Part shown: positions 50,819 to 58,351 of the stretch, piece by piece
How positions within the stretch are numbered: the first letter of the stretch is position 1
Layout: each line of letters opens with the position of its first letter
Assembly (NCBI GenBank): GCA_964612465.1
Contig: CAZTDF010000001.1
Coordinates: forward strand, 1 to 64,000
DNA: 64,000 nucleotides
From: JAFGPJ01 sp964612465
GTDB lineage: Bacteria; Planctomycetota; Phycisphaerae; Sedimentisphaerales; Anaerobacaceae
Direction of reading: 5' to 3'
Position numbers and translations under genes: made by a program
Notes under the pieces: model-generated
Databases searched by the model: none
Seen by the model: only the letters and a program-made list of their open reading frames with translations
What the model was told of the DNA's origin: nothing

Positions 50819-51112
50819 ATGGCGACGGCAGAAAAAAACCAACTTAGTCTGAATGATAAGCTTTTTACTGTTCGCAGAAAGCCGCTCAAAGAATCACATA
50901 TCAGGCTCGATAAACAGTTGTGTAAAAAGTGTCTCAATAGAATATGCACATATATATGCCCGGCAGAGGTTTATATTTGGAGTGAATCCAAAAACGAAAT
51001 TGATATAAGATATGAAAACTGTCTCGAATGCGGCGCCTGTCGCGTAGCGTGTGACAGCATAGAATGGGCAAATCCTGTATGGGGAACAGGGATTGCATAT
51101 AAGAACAGTTAA
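50819..51112 (+). CDS. fixX: FixX-type ferredoxin-like protein
   Basis: This 97-residue partner of FixC has two cysteine groups (C35, C38, C43, C47 and C68, C71, C74, C78) as in FixX. Four Cys come from the CLECGACRVACD segment and the others from CKKCLNRICTYICPAEVY. It completes the fixA-fixB-(HTH/Cys)-fixC-fixX run and passes electrons between FixC and the quinone pool. Confidence 0.9.
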   Translation: MATAEKNQLSLNDKLFTVRRKPLKESHIRLDKQLCKKCLNRICTYICPAEVYIWSESKNEIDIRYENCLECGACRVACDSIEWANPVWGTGIAYKNS

Positions 51113-51145
51113 TATAAAAACAAAAAGAGGTTAGGTGAAATTGAT

Positions 51146-51838
51146 ATGCTGACAGGACTTTATACTATATCCGGCTTTGCGGTTGTTTTTTTTGTTGTTT
51201 ACGGCTTATACGCTCATATCAAGGTTAATCGGCTATATGAAAGATATTCGAAGGAACCTGTTAAAAAAGGGATTACAGGCAGTCGTCTTGCCAGGACTAT
51301 GCTCAATTCCGCTGGTTTCAACGAGGTCGTTATCGAAGAGGTTGGGGGTGCTCTCAGTGACCATTATGACCCACGCCAAAATGTTGTCAGGCTTTCCCGG
51401 CATGTTGCGAGAAACTCCTCTATTGCTGCGATAGGAATCGCCGCACATGAAGCGTCGCACGCAATACAGCACGGCAACAACTATCCGCCGGCAAAGTTCA
51501 GAAATAATATCGCCCCAATTGTGGAAAAGGCAGGATACTTCATATTGCCGCTTTTGTTTTTAGGGATAGTGTTGTCCAGGGTCGCCCTGGCATCGTTTTT
51601 TATAAACATAGCGTTGCTTTTATTCCTTGCCATAGTCGTTTTTTACCTTGTTACTCTGCCTGTAGAATTGGAAGCCTCAGCCAGAGCTATGCGATATATC
51701 AAAGAGAACAATGTAGCCGACGAGAAGGAGCTTGAAGGTGTCAAAAAGGTGCTCAATGCCGCAGCACTTACCTACATAATTGCGACGGCCCTTGCCATAG
51801 TGCAGTTCCTCAGCCTCCTGGGGATGAAAAGGAAATGA
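51146..51838 (+). CDS. membrane zinc metallopeptidase (YugP/Zn_peptidase_2 type)
   Basis: This 230-residue membrane protein has one N-terminal helix (about 5-24), the zinc site AAHEASHAIQH (H101-E102-x2-H105) and two to three C-terminal helices (about 135-165 and 205-225). The overall pattern, including YDPRQNVVRLS, matches the YugP-type neutral zinc metallopeptidases. It follows fixX by 33 bases and heads the dense magnetosome part of the block. A role in membrane protein turnover or vesicle quality control is a guess. Confidence 0.82.
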   Translation: MLTGLYTISGFAVVFFVVYGLYAHIKVNRLYERYSKEPVKKGITGSRLARTMLNSAGFNEVVIEEVGGALSDHYDPRQNVVRLSRHVARNSSIAAIGIAAHEASHAIQHGNNYPPAKFRNNIAPIVEKAGYFILPLLFLGIVLSRVALASFFINIALLLFLAIVVFYLVTLPVELEASARAMRYIKENNVADEKELEGVKKVLNAAALTYIIATALAIVQFLSLLGMKRK

Positions 51839-51868
51839 TAAAACAATGAATCAAGATCAAAGTCTATC

Positions 51869-51888
51869 ATTCCCGCGAACGCAGGAAT
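51869..51888. repeat. short hairpin repeat ATTCCCGC...GGAAT
   Basis: The 20 bases ATTCCCGCGAACGCAGGAAT form an imperfect hairpin in the 90-base gap after the zinc peptidase. This CATTCCCGCG...GGAAT pattern is a common dispersed repeat in many bacterial genomes. I see only this copy in the window. Confidence 0.45.
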
Positions 51889-51928
51889 CTATTATATTTC
51901 AATAAAGTTTAAAGAAAGGAGTTATCGT

Positions 51929-52060
51929 ATGACACTCGGACAATTATTACTTTTAGTGCTGATCGTTGCAGTATTCTGGATCGCAAGCAAACTGAAAAAA
52001 CATGACCAAAAAATCGATAAACTGGAAGGCAAGCTTGAAGGCAAGAACGAAAATGAATAG
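51929..52060 (+). CDS. very small membrane protein
   Basis: This 43-residue protein begins MTLGQLLLLVLIVAVFWIAS, followed by a charged helix KLKKHDQKIDKLEGKLEGKN. AAAGGAG lies five bases before the ATG. One membrane helix and a short coiled-coil-like tail are all that can be seen. It ends 11 bases before the PDZ protein start. Confidence 0.65.
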   Translation: MTLGQLLLLVLIVAVFWIASKLKKHDQKIDKLEGKLEGKNENE

Positions 52061-52071
52061 GGGTAAAAGCC

Positions 52072-53067
52072 TTGAGGGTTGATAAAAAACAGGTCGGTAA
52101 AAGTTCGAAGCGATACTACTGGTTGGCTTTTGTTATCGGCGGGATGACGGCTGCTTTAATGGGTTGTTTAGTATATTCGTACGTAACCAAAGGTAACCAC
52201 AGTCTTTTGAGTAGTGCTGTCGGTAATCCCAAGGCGGATGAAGCGAACGTTCGGACTGACCCGACGGAGGAGAAGTCTGTTTCGCCATCCGCTTTTCTCG
52301 GAGTAGAGATTATGTCTGTGAATGCGGTTATTGCTGAGCAGTTTGGCCTGTCGAATCCGTGCGGTGTTCTTGTAAACAGCGTTGTTGACGGCTCACCAGC
52401 TCAAGAGTCGGGACTTCGAAGAAGTGATGTTATTCTATCCCTGAATAGCATTGCAGTTGAGGACGTAAACAGCTTCAGAAGTATTATGAGCACTCTAAAT
52501 CCCGGTGACAATGTGAAAATTGTGTACATAAGAAACAGGCAAAAAGATACAGTCTATGCCACATTAGCCGACTCATCCGCCGTTCTGAATGTCGCGAAAG
52601 ATACAAGTGGTTCTGACTGGGGTGTATTGCTGTCTGTTCTCAATTCGGATTTGCGCAGTTCGCTGCGTATTCCGGCCAATATCGATGGGATTGTGATTCT
52701 GTCGGTAACACCAGGTGGCCTGGCGGATCAGGCTGGTTTGCTGCCCGGCGATGTGATTACCGGGATTAACAATACGCCAATTGCAGATATGGGCGACTTC
52801 TTCGGTGCATTGTCGTCAGACAAAGACGACAAAGTACTTCTGGATGTTTACAGTCAGGGCACATTACGTTATGTGGCGTTGGATTCATCCGGTGTCGTCA
52901 CAGCGGTTGCCAGTACACAGACAAGTCTGCTGGACAGAATACTTTCGGCATTTACTGACAACGATAACGTCATACTTACCGAACATACAAATGAAGAGGA
53001 TGATTATGAAAAGCCGGTATGCAAACGGCTCGAGGAATCAGGGGAACGTTATGAAGATGAAGACTGA
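52072..53067 (+). CDS. membrane-anchored double-PDZ protein (MamE-like PDZ half)
   Basis: This 331-residue protein starts at TTG 52072 behind an AGGGG site; there is no better ATG nearby. It has one N-terminal helix (about 15-37) and two PDZ domains: about 75-165 (VVDGSPAQESGLRRSDVILSL) and 183-270 (VTPGGLADQAGLLPGDVITGI). The tail is acidic. It lacks a protease domain and CXXCH, so it is neither full-length MamE nor MamP. The next gene, 15 bases away, encodes the trypsin-like domain, so the two together correspond to the domain set of MamE. Its second PDZ resembles that of the 1121-residue protein at 59257 (VLLDVYS vs VLMDVYS). Confidence 0.85.
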   Translation: MRVDKKQVGKSSKRYYWLAFVIGGMTAALMGCLVYSYVTKGNHSLLSSAVGNPKADEANVRTDPTEEKSVSPSAFLGVEIMSVNAVIAEQFGLSNPCGVLVNSVVDGSPAQESGLRRSDVILSLNSIAVEDVNSFRSIMSTLNPGDNVKIVYIRNRQKDTVYATLADSSAVLNVAKDTSGSDWGVLLSVLNSDLRSSLRIPANIDGIVILSVTPGGLADQAGLLPGDVITGINNTPIADMGDFFGALSSDKDDKVLLDVYSQGTLRYVALDSSGVVTAVASTQTSLLDRILSAFTDNDNVILTEHTNEEDDYEKPVCKRLEESGERYEDED

Positions 53068-53082
53068 TAAAAAGGTGTGCAG

Positions 53083-54018
53083 ATGAATTTCAAAAAATGG
53101 CTTTCGGAAAATATCTTGTGGGTGCTCGTAGCACTTGTCGTAGTTAACTTTCTCATAGTGTACTGGGGTACTATCAATCTGGGAATCTATGGCACGCGCA
53201 GCTCCCTCCTGAGGTGGGACCTGCTGCAGCGCAAGAAACCGCTCTTACAGGAGCAGACCACAGCAGCAAATGTAGAAGTTGATACGCTTACAATGCCGGG
53301 TCAGCGTCCGAGTACGGTTGCAAGTAATAATCTTGTATTAACATGTGCGGATGATGATTTGGCCTCTGCCTTTGCGTCTGTCAGGCCTGCGGTTGTCAAT
53401 ATAACTGCGGACAAGGTAACACAGAGAAGAGGCGGGCCGGCTTTGGCAAGTTCAGTTGCTTTCGATGACCCGTCCATACAATTCGTTGAAGAGGCATCTC
53501 TTGGGTCAGGAATTATCGTTGACCACAGGGGTTATATCGTGACCAATGCTCATGTAGTAGCCAATGCCACAAGTATCAAGGTTGTAACCTTCAGTTCGGC
53601 AAGAGTGGTTTATCCAGCCGTAATCATTCGCAAAGACCTGGAAAATGATATTGCCATTTTGAAGATCGAACTCGACTCGTCTATGCCTACTGTGATTCTC
53701 GGAGACTCCGATATGATAAAAGTGGCTGATATAGTTCTGACCGTAGGCTCGCCTTTCGGGTTAGAGCAAACCGTTACGGCAGGGATTATAAGCGATGATT
53801 CAAGAAACCTTGTCATAGACGGCCAAACCTATGATGATATGATTCAGACAGATGCGGCTATTAACAGGGGCAATTCCGGCGGACCGCTTATCAACGTAAA
53901 AGGCGAGGTCATAGGCATAAACACAGCCATCTACGCTCCTACCGGCGTATTCACAGGTGTTGGATTTGCGATTCCTATTAACAAGGTAAAACCAATTGTC
54001 AAAGAAACAATCAGGTAA
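53083..54018 (+). CDS. membrane-anchored trypsin-like serine protease, MamE-like, active site intact
   Basis: This 311-residue HtrA-type protease has an N-terminal membrane helix (about 10-30). The catalytic triad is complete: His157 in TNAHVV, Asp189 in LENDIAIL and Ser265 in RGNSGGPL. It has no PDZ domain and no heme motif. In known magnetosomes, MamE is an HtrA-type protease with PDZ and heme sites that processes other magnetosome proteins and promotes crystal maturation. Here the function is inferred from context and the adjacent PDZ gene. I chose the ATG at 53083 with AAAGG upstream; a GTG lies two codons earlier. Confidence 0.88.
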   Translation: MNFKKWLSENILWVLVALVVVNFLIVYWGTINLGIYGTRSSLLRWDLLQRKKPLLQEQTTAANVEVDTLTMPGQRPSTVASNNLVLTCADDDLASAFASVRPAVVNITADKVTQRRGGPALASSVAFDDPSIQFVEEASLGSGIIVDHRGYIVTNAHVVANATSIKVVTFSSARVVYPAVIIRKDLENDIAILKIELDSSMPTVILGDSDMIKVADIVLTVGSPFGLEQTVTAGIISDDSRNLVIDGQTYDDMIQTDAAINRGNSGGPLINVKGEVIGINTAIYAPTGVFTGVGFAIPINKVKPIVKETIR

Positions 54019-54023
54019 AAAAT

Positions 54024-54230
54024 ATGTGGCGAACGATAATAGTTGTAATTGTTGTATTGATTATTTTCCTGTTTATTGGCGACAATATGCACACAACACG
54101 GGTAAATATGCCTTTCACAAACGGCTTTGAGATAAGAACGGTTTTTCTTTTGGCCTTGAGCTTTATTGTCGGTTACGGCACGGCGTCCCTCGTAGGTTTT
54201 ATAAAAAACTCCAAAAATAACAAAAAGTGA
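54024..54230 (+). CDS. mamL: MamL-like small two-helix membrane protein
   Basis: This 68-residue protein has two hydrophobic segments (about 3-18 and 40-58) and a basic tail KNSKNNKK. MamL is a small two-helix protein with a positive amphipathic tail needed for vesicle formation, encoded directly before the MamM transporter in Magnetospirillum. Here it likewise precedes a CDF gene by 11 bases. The identification rests on size, topology, tail and position more than on sequence identity. Confidence 0.7.
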   Translation: MWRTIIVVIVVLIIFLFIGDNMHTTRVNMPFTNGFEIRTVFLLALSFIVGYGTASLVGFIKNSKNNKK

Positions 54231-54241
54231 ATTAATTGCAA

Positions 54242-55114
54242 ATGAGCACAATTAAATTATATCCAAATCCTGACGATTCAGTTCAACCATTTCTGGCAGG
54301 GCTGCTGGCTAATCTGGCGATTGCCATTCTGAAGTTTGGAATAGCCTTACTGGGCGGCAGCAGGCTGGTTTTGATGGACGGCCTTTTCTCCTTTATGGCG
54401 GCAGTGGCTTTTTTGATTCCATGGCAAGCACAGGTTATAGAAAAAAAGCCTCACGATGAGAGATACCCGTATGGCTTAGGCAAGGTACTGTTTATAAGTA
54501 TGGCAGTGATCGGCTTTCTTGGTCTGGTTATTTCTGTTCATATGATTTACTACAGCCTGGTGGTCATGGCTGGACTACAAATGCATGGTTTATACACCCT
54601 GGCGATAATGGTCACGATTATATCTGTAATAACCAACGAGGTTCTTTATCGATATCTTGCGGAGAAAACCAAAAGTTGCTCAAGTACAGTGTTGGCCATG
54701 TCCGGGCGTTACAATCGCATCGGTGCGTGGATTTCGTCTTTTGTCCTGTTATTTTTAATTCTTTCTTATCTCGGTGGTGCGTATCTTGAGAGGATTGGTG
54801 TCGCAATCATTTCAATCGTTGTGTTTTTTATCAGCCTTCGAATGCTTTTTGTGGGCTTTAGCGGGATTATGGACAAGGTTCCATCACCCAAAATCCTGGA
54901 GCGAATAAGGGTATGCACGCAAAAGGTAAGCGAGGAAAAAGAGATTATAAACGTAAAGGCCAGGTACGTTGGAACACTGCTGCATATTGATATGTGGATA
55001 AGAGTAGATGATGAGCTCAGTATGGAGCAGGCCGATAGAATTGCCCGCCGCGTCAAAGTACAGTTAATGGAGAAAATTCCTTTCGCAAGAGAAGTGAATG
55101 TTATTATCGCATGA
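54242..55114 (+). CDS. cation diffusion facilitator paralogue with lost transport-site residues (MamM position)
   Basis: This 290-residue protein aligns throughout with MamB/MamM (ERYPYGLGKVLFIS vs ERYPFGYGNIQYIS; NEVLYRYL vs NELMYRYQ). In the CDF family four residues form the membrane transport site. At the matching positions this protein has Phe49 and Ala53 in helix 2 (instead of His and Asp) and Tyr157 and Gly161 in helix 5 (instead of Asp/His/Glu and Asp). It probably cannot carry metal through the standard site, and may act as a partner or stabiliser for the MamB proteins. The C-terminal cytosolic domain is intact. Start ATG 54242; TTG 54236 is possible. Gene order L then CDF recalls mamL-mamM. 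Confidence 0.85.
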   Translation: MSTIKLYPNPDDSVQPFLAGLLANLAIAILKFGIALLGGSRLVLMDGLFSFMAAVAFLIPWQAQVIEKKPHDERYPYGLGKVLFISMAVIGFLGLVISVHMIYYSLVVMAGLQMHGLYTLAIMVTIISVITNEVLYRYLAEKTKSCSSTVLAMSGRYNRIGAWISSFVLLFLILSYLGGAYLERIGVAIISIVVFFISLRMLFVGFSGIMDKVPSPKILERIRVCTQKVSEEKEIINVKARYVGTLLHIDMWIRVDDELSMEQADRIARRVKVQLMEKIPFAREVNVIIA

Positions 55115-55593
55115 TAACGACTAAGAAAAAAGTTTTTATTTTAGTAGTTGTTTTGGCTTTAGCTGTCTTATTAATAGCTGGAAGATTGGTAGTATGCGCC
55201 AGGACTGCAGGGGTGGCCCAATCTGCTGACAGTTTTGTTTTTAACTTGCCCAATGAGGCCGGTTTCTACAATATTACCGTCGTTGAATTGAAGACCAGGA
55301 TAGACAACAAATCCGATAAGAATTTTATAGTCGTCGATATCAGAGATAACGCATCTTATGCCCAGGGTCATATACCCGGGGCGATAAACATACCTTTAAA
55401 TGAACTGGGCTACCGCGTATTCAGTCTGGATAAAACAAAGGACATAATCGTGTATTGCTTTACCGGCGTAACAAGCCAGGTTGCATGCCAGATACTTGTA
55501 AATGCCGGGTTTAAAGATGTGTATAACGTGATAGGCGGAATAAAAGCGTGGAATTATGCTGTTGAAACAAGCGATGGCAGAGTAGATATTTAA
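55111..55593 (+). CDS. membrane-anchored rhodanese-domain protein
   Basis: This 160-residue protein has an N-terminal helix (about 8-24) and one rhodanese domain (about 55-155) with VVDIRDNASYAQGHIPGAINIP and active-site Cys116 in YCFTGVTS. The usual CxxGxR loop has Thr in place of Arg, so sulfur-transfer specificity may be changed. The domain would probably face the vesicle lumen or periplasm. It overlaps the preceding CDF stop by four bases and is translationally coupled. Possible roles are sulfide or persulfide handling or redox; the sequence alone does not decide. Confidence 0.85.
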   Translation: MITTKKKVFILVVVLALAVLLIAGRLVVCARTAGVAQSADSFVFNLPNEAGFYNITVVELKTRIDNKSDKNFIVVDIRDNASYAQGHIPGAINIPLNELGYRVFSLDKTKDIIVYCFTGVTSQVACQILVNAGFKDVYNVIGGIKAWNYAVETSDGRVDI

Positions 55594-55629
55594 GAAAAAT
55601 GAAGAAAAATTTAGTAGAAAGGAGCAAAA

Positions 55630-55827
55630 ATGTTGCACATTGTTGTAGGAATCATCGCAATCGTGATTGGACTGTGGGGGATAATGGGCAACTGGTATAT
55701 GTTCAAAGATATACTGGTTACTATCGTGCCGCTGGCAGTGCTTTTATTTGGAATAGTGGCAGTATTAGCCGGTATTCGCAAAATGAAAGCAAACTTGGCT
55801 GCCAAAGAGAAAAGTGAGGAGGCATAA
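55630..55827 (+). CDS. mamI: MamI-like small two-helix membrane protein
   Basis: This 65-residue protein has two hydrophobic helices (about 3-20 and 28-48) and a charged tail. The pattern VVGIIAIVIGLWGIMGNW then VTIVPLAVLLFGIVAVLAGI agrees with MamI, a roughly 70-residue protein required for magnetosome membrane formation. It precedes the TPR gene by three bases. GAAAGGAG lies before the ATG. Confidence 0.78.
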   Translation: MLHIVVGIIAIVIGLWGIMGNWYMFKDILVTIVPLAVLLFGIVAVLAGIRKMKANLAAKEKSEEA

Positions 55828-55830
55828 AAG

Positions 55831-56493
55831 ATGACAAAGAAGAGCGAAACGAAAGAGCCCAAAAAGGATCAGGCGGTGCCGCTGACCCTTCGGACGCAGA
55901 GTTTTTTCGGCAAACTCAGAGGGTGCCTTGATGGTCTTGTTAATGGCTACTGTAATTTAACACATATTGAAGCTGTTGAGGCAAAGGAGCTGGTCTTCAA
56001 AAAAGCTGCTGCATTGATGGAGCGTGGTCAGTACGGAAAGGCCATTGACCACTACAACAAATTGATTGGCATGGGTAAAGAAGAAGCGAATATTTATTAC
56101 AACCTCGGTATCTGTTGTGAGCGGGAAGGTATGGATGAGGAGGCACAGGAGGCTTATAAGAAGGCATCTGAGATGGACAAATCCCATACGGATGCTGTCT
56201 ATAGATTAGGACTGTTGGCCATAAAAAACGATGATTCTGAGGCGGCAGTTAAATATCTCAGTTCTCTTGCCCGCAAGGATAAAACGTCGTTCGACATTAT
56301 GTATAACCTCGGTGTTGCCTATGACAAGCTCAAGAATTATGAAAAAGCGATAGAGAGCCTTATCAAGGCGACAAAAATTGAACCAAACTACTCCAAGGTT
56401 CACAAACGACTTGGTTACACCTATGAGGCAATGGGTAAGCGTGAAGAAGCTATGGAATGTTTCAAAAAGGCTATGGAGCTTGAAGAGATTTAG
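55831..56493 (+). CDS. mamA: MamA-like TPR protein
   Basis: This 220-residue protein has at least four tetratricopeptide repeats (about 55-215): KKAAALMERGQYGKAIDHYN, NLGICCEREGMDEEAQEAYK, NLGVAYDKLKNYEKAIESLI and RLGYTYEAMGKREEAMECFK. It has no membrane segment. MamA is a TPR protein that coats the outside of the magnetosome and lies before mamQ and mamB in most clusters, as here. TPR proteins are common, so the name rests mainly on position. Confidence 0.85.
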   Translation: MTKKSETKEPKKDQAVPLTLRTQSFFGKLRGCLDGLVNGYCNLTHIEAVEAKELVFKKAAALMERGQYGKAIDHYNKLIGMGKEEANIYYNLGICCEREGMDEEAQEAYKKASEMDKSHTDAVYRLGLLAIKNDDSEAAVKYLSSLARKDKTSFDIMYNLGVAYDKLKNYEKAIESLIKATKIEPNYSKVHKRLGYTYEAMGKREEAMECFKKAMELEEI

Positions 56494-56504
56494 AAAGGTT
56501 CTTT

Positions 56505-57275
56505 ATGGCGATTCCCTTTAGAAAATCAGCCAGCGAAAAACGTCAGGAAAAGGTGCGAGTGGTCTTAGGTTCAGAGCATTTTCAGAAGAAGCGGTGGCTG
56601 CATTTATTTGGCAGGTTTATTGCTGACTATTACATGCCCATTACCATAACGGTACTGACGGTAGCTTGTATATATGCTCATATATACTTTTACAACACAT
56701 TTACCATGATGAAACAGCAGATAGACAATCGGTTAGCGCAGATAGAAGCCGGGCTTCAGATGAGAGAAAATATTGTTACCGGCCTGACGGACGTGGTGAA
56801 AGGGTTCGTAGCCCATGAAGAGGACATATTCACATCCGCGATAGAGACAAGGAAAGATTCCATGACCGTCTCAAATGATTTGAAGAAACTGATCGAGGGC
56901 GCAAAGCAATTTGCCGGAAACGAATTTTCGCCGACTGGCTTAACAAGGCTTATGGCTGTGGCGGAGAATTACCCGCAATTAGTCTCAAGCCAGCCGTACA
57001 AAGAGCTCGTTGTTCAAATTGCGAAAGTGGAAAGCCAGATTTATGACAAAAGGCTCGAGTACAGTGACGTCATGAACATTTATAACACCCAACTGGCCAC
57101 TTTTCCCGGCAATATTTTCGGGAAGATTCTGCGTTTCCAAAAACAGCCGTACTATAGCTGGGAAAATGAGGCTGAATGGGTGTTTGAAGCAAATTCACAG
57201 TTAGCTAAACCACCAGCAAATGTGGAGTCCGAGGGCATTGGCAAGAAATTAGAAGTTGAGGCTGATTCTAAATAA
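56505..57275 (+). CDS. mamQ: MamQ-like LemA-family protein
   Basis: This 256-residue protein has a basic N-terminus, one membrane helix (about 44-64), and a LemA-type helical domain: YNTFTMMKQQIDNRLAQIE, then NIVTGLTDVVKGFVAHEEDI. MamQ is a LemA-family protein required for magnetosome vesicle formation and follows MamA in known clusters. Here it follows the TPR gene by 11 bases. A 146-base gap separates it from the first MamB-like gene. Confidence 0.88.
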   Translation: MAIPFRKSASEKRQEKVRVVLGSEHFQKKRWLHLFGRFIADYYMPITITVLTVACIYAHIYFYNTFTMMKQQIDNRLAQIEAGLQMRENIVTGLTDVVKGFVAHEEDIFTSAIETRKDSMTVSNDLKKLIEGAKQFAGNEFSPTGLTRLMAVAENYPQLVSSQPYKELVVQIAKVESQIYDKRLEYSDVMNIYNTQLATFPGNIFGKILRFQKQPYYSWENEAEWVFEANSQLAKPPANVESEGIGKKLEVEADSK

Positions 57276-57421
57276 AGGCAGCCTGAGTAAACAAAATAGA
57301 AAGTGATGTACCCTTGAAGGGTAATAAAATCCCGCGAGCGGAATTGTAAATTGTTGTAAAGTACCTTATCCGCGAACGAATGGGGGAATTCAATTTGGAG
57401 CACCATATAAAGGTCTGATCT

Positions 57422-58312
57422 GTGGCGATAGTGTGTAAACAATGTAATTGGTGTGTCAAGCATGTTGGCGGTTTGAATCTGTTTGGCAATATTCTTCTGC
57501 TTGCCATAAAGCTTTTAGGTGGAATATTCGGCAGAAGCCAGGCATTGATTGCCGATGCCTTGCATTCTCTAGGTGATGTTGTTGTGGCACTTATGTTACT
57601 GGTTAGCTTGAAGGTATCTTCTGTTCCACCGGATGAGGATCATCACTGGGGCCATGGCAATATTGAGTATATCACCTCGGTCATAATAGGTGTATTGCTT
57701 ATCTGTGCGGCCATTATGATTTCCATATCCGCGATATTTACTATCGTCACAGGAAGGATGGATGATCCGGGCATTCTGGCGGTATGGGCGGCTTTGATAT
57801 CTATTATTGTCAACGGAATTTTATGCAAACAGGGTATTTGTGTCGGCGAACAAATAAATTCGCCCGTGATGATAGCAAACGCCCGGGAGAAAAGGTCAGA
57901 TGCTTACACTTCTCTTGCCGCTCTGATAGGTGTTTTCGGTGCAAAGATGGGGTTTATATTCTTAGATCCTGTTGCTGCTATTGTTGTTGGTTTTATGATT
58001 GCCAAATTCGGATTAGATACGCTTCTTGAAGGGGTCAAAGGCATATCCGACCGGTCTTTTGACAAAGAGACCCTTGCCAGCGTGAAAAGACTGGTCTTAA
58101 AGAAGGAAAGTATAAAAGATATAGGCCGATTAAGAGCCAGGCAAATCGGCCAGAAAAATTGGATCGATCTTGAAGCGATTTTCGCTCCTGAAGTGAAAGT
58201 CTCGGAAGTAAGAACTACAATCGCAAGTCTTAGAAAAGACATAATGGAGCGATTCGAGGGGATAGCTGACGTGGTGATCATATCCCGTGCGTCAAAGCCG
58301 GAACTAAAGTAA
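57422..58312 (+). CDS. mamB: MamB-like cation diffusion facilitator (first of a tandem pair)
   Basis: This 296-residue iron transporter of the CDF family starts at GTG 57422. The N-terminus has clustered Cys (C5, C8, C11: VCKQCNWC), recalling the CRDC of MamB. The transport site is intact in form: His48 and Asp52 in ADALHSLGD, Glu156 and Asp160 in NAREKRSD. The phrase CVGEQINSPVMIANA matches MamB's CVGNENNSPAIIANA. Its C-terminal cytosolic domain ends near 285. In magnetosomes MamB is central to vesicle formation and iron import. It is followed 39 bases later by a close paralogue. Confidence 0.9.
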   Translation: MAIVCKQCNWCVKHVGGLNLFGNILLLAIKLLGGIFGRSQALIADALHSLGDVVVALMLLVSLKVSSVPPDEDHHWGHGNIEYITSVIIGVLLICAAIMISISAIFTIVTGRMDDPGILAVWAALISIIVNGILCKQGICVGEQINSPVMIANAREKRSDAYTSLAALIGVFGAKMGFIFLDPVAAIVVGFMIAKFGLDTLLEGVKGISDRSFDKETLASVKRLVLKKESIKDIGRLRARQIGQKNWIDLEAIFAPEVKVSEVRTTIASLRKDIMERFEGIADVVIISRASKPELK

Positions 58313-58351
58313 ATACAGTTATCATACTTATCACATAACGAATTTAAAACT

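Noticed and set aside
52072..53067. Naming the double-PDZ protein MamP
   Set aside because: MamP has a PDZ domain with two CXXCH motifs. This protein has two PDZ domains and no CXXCH, and it is paired with a protease gene, which fits a split MamE better.
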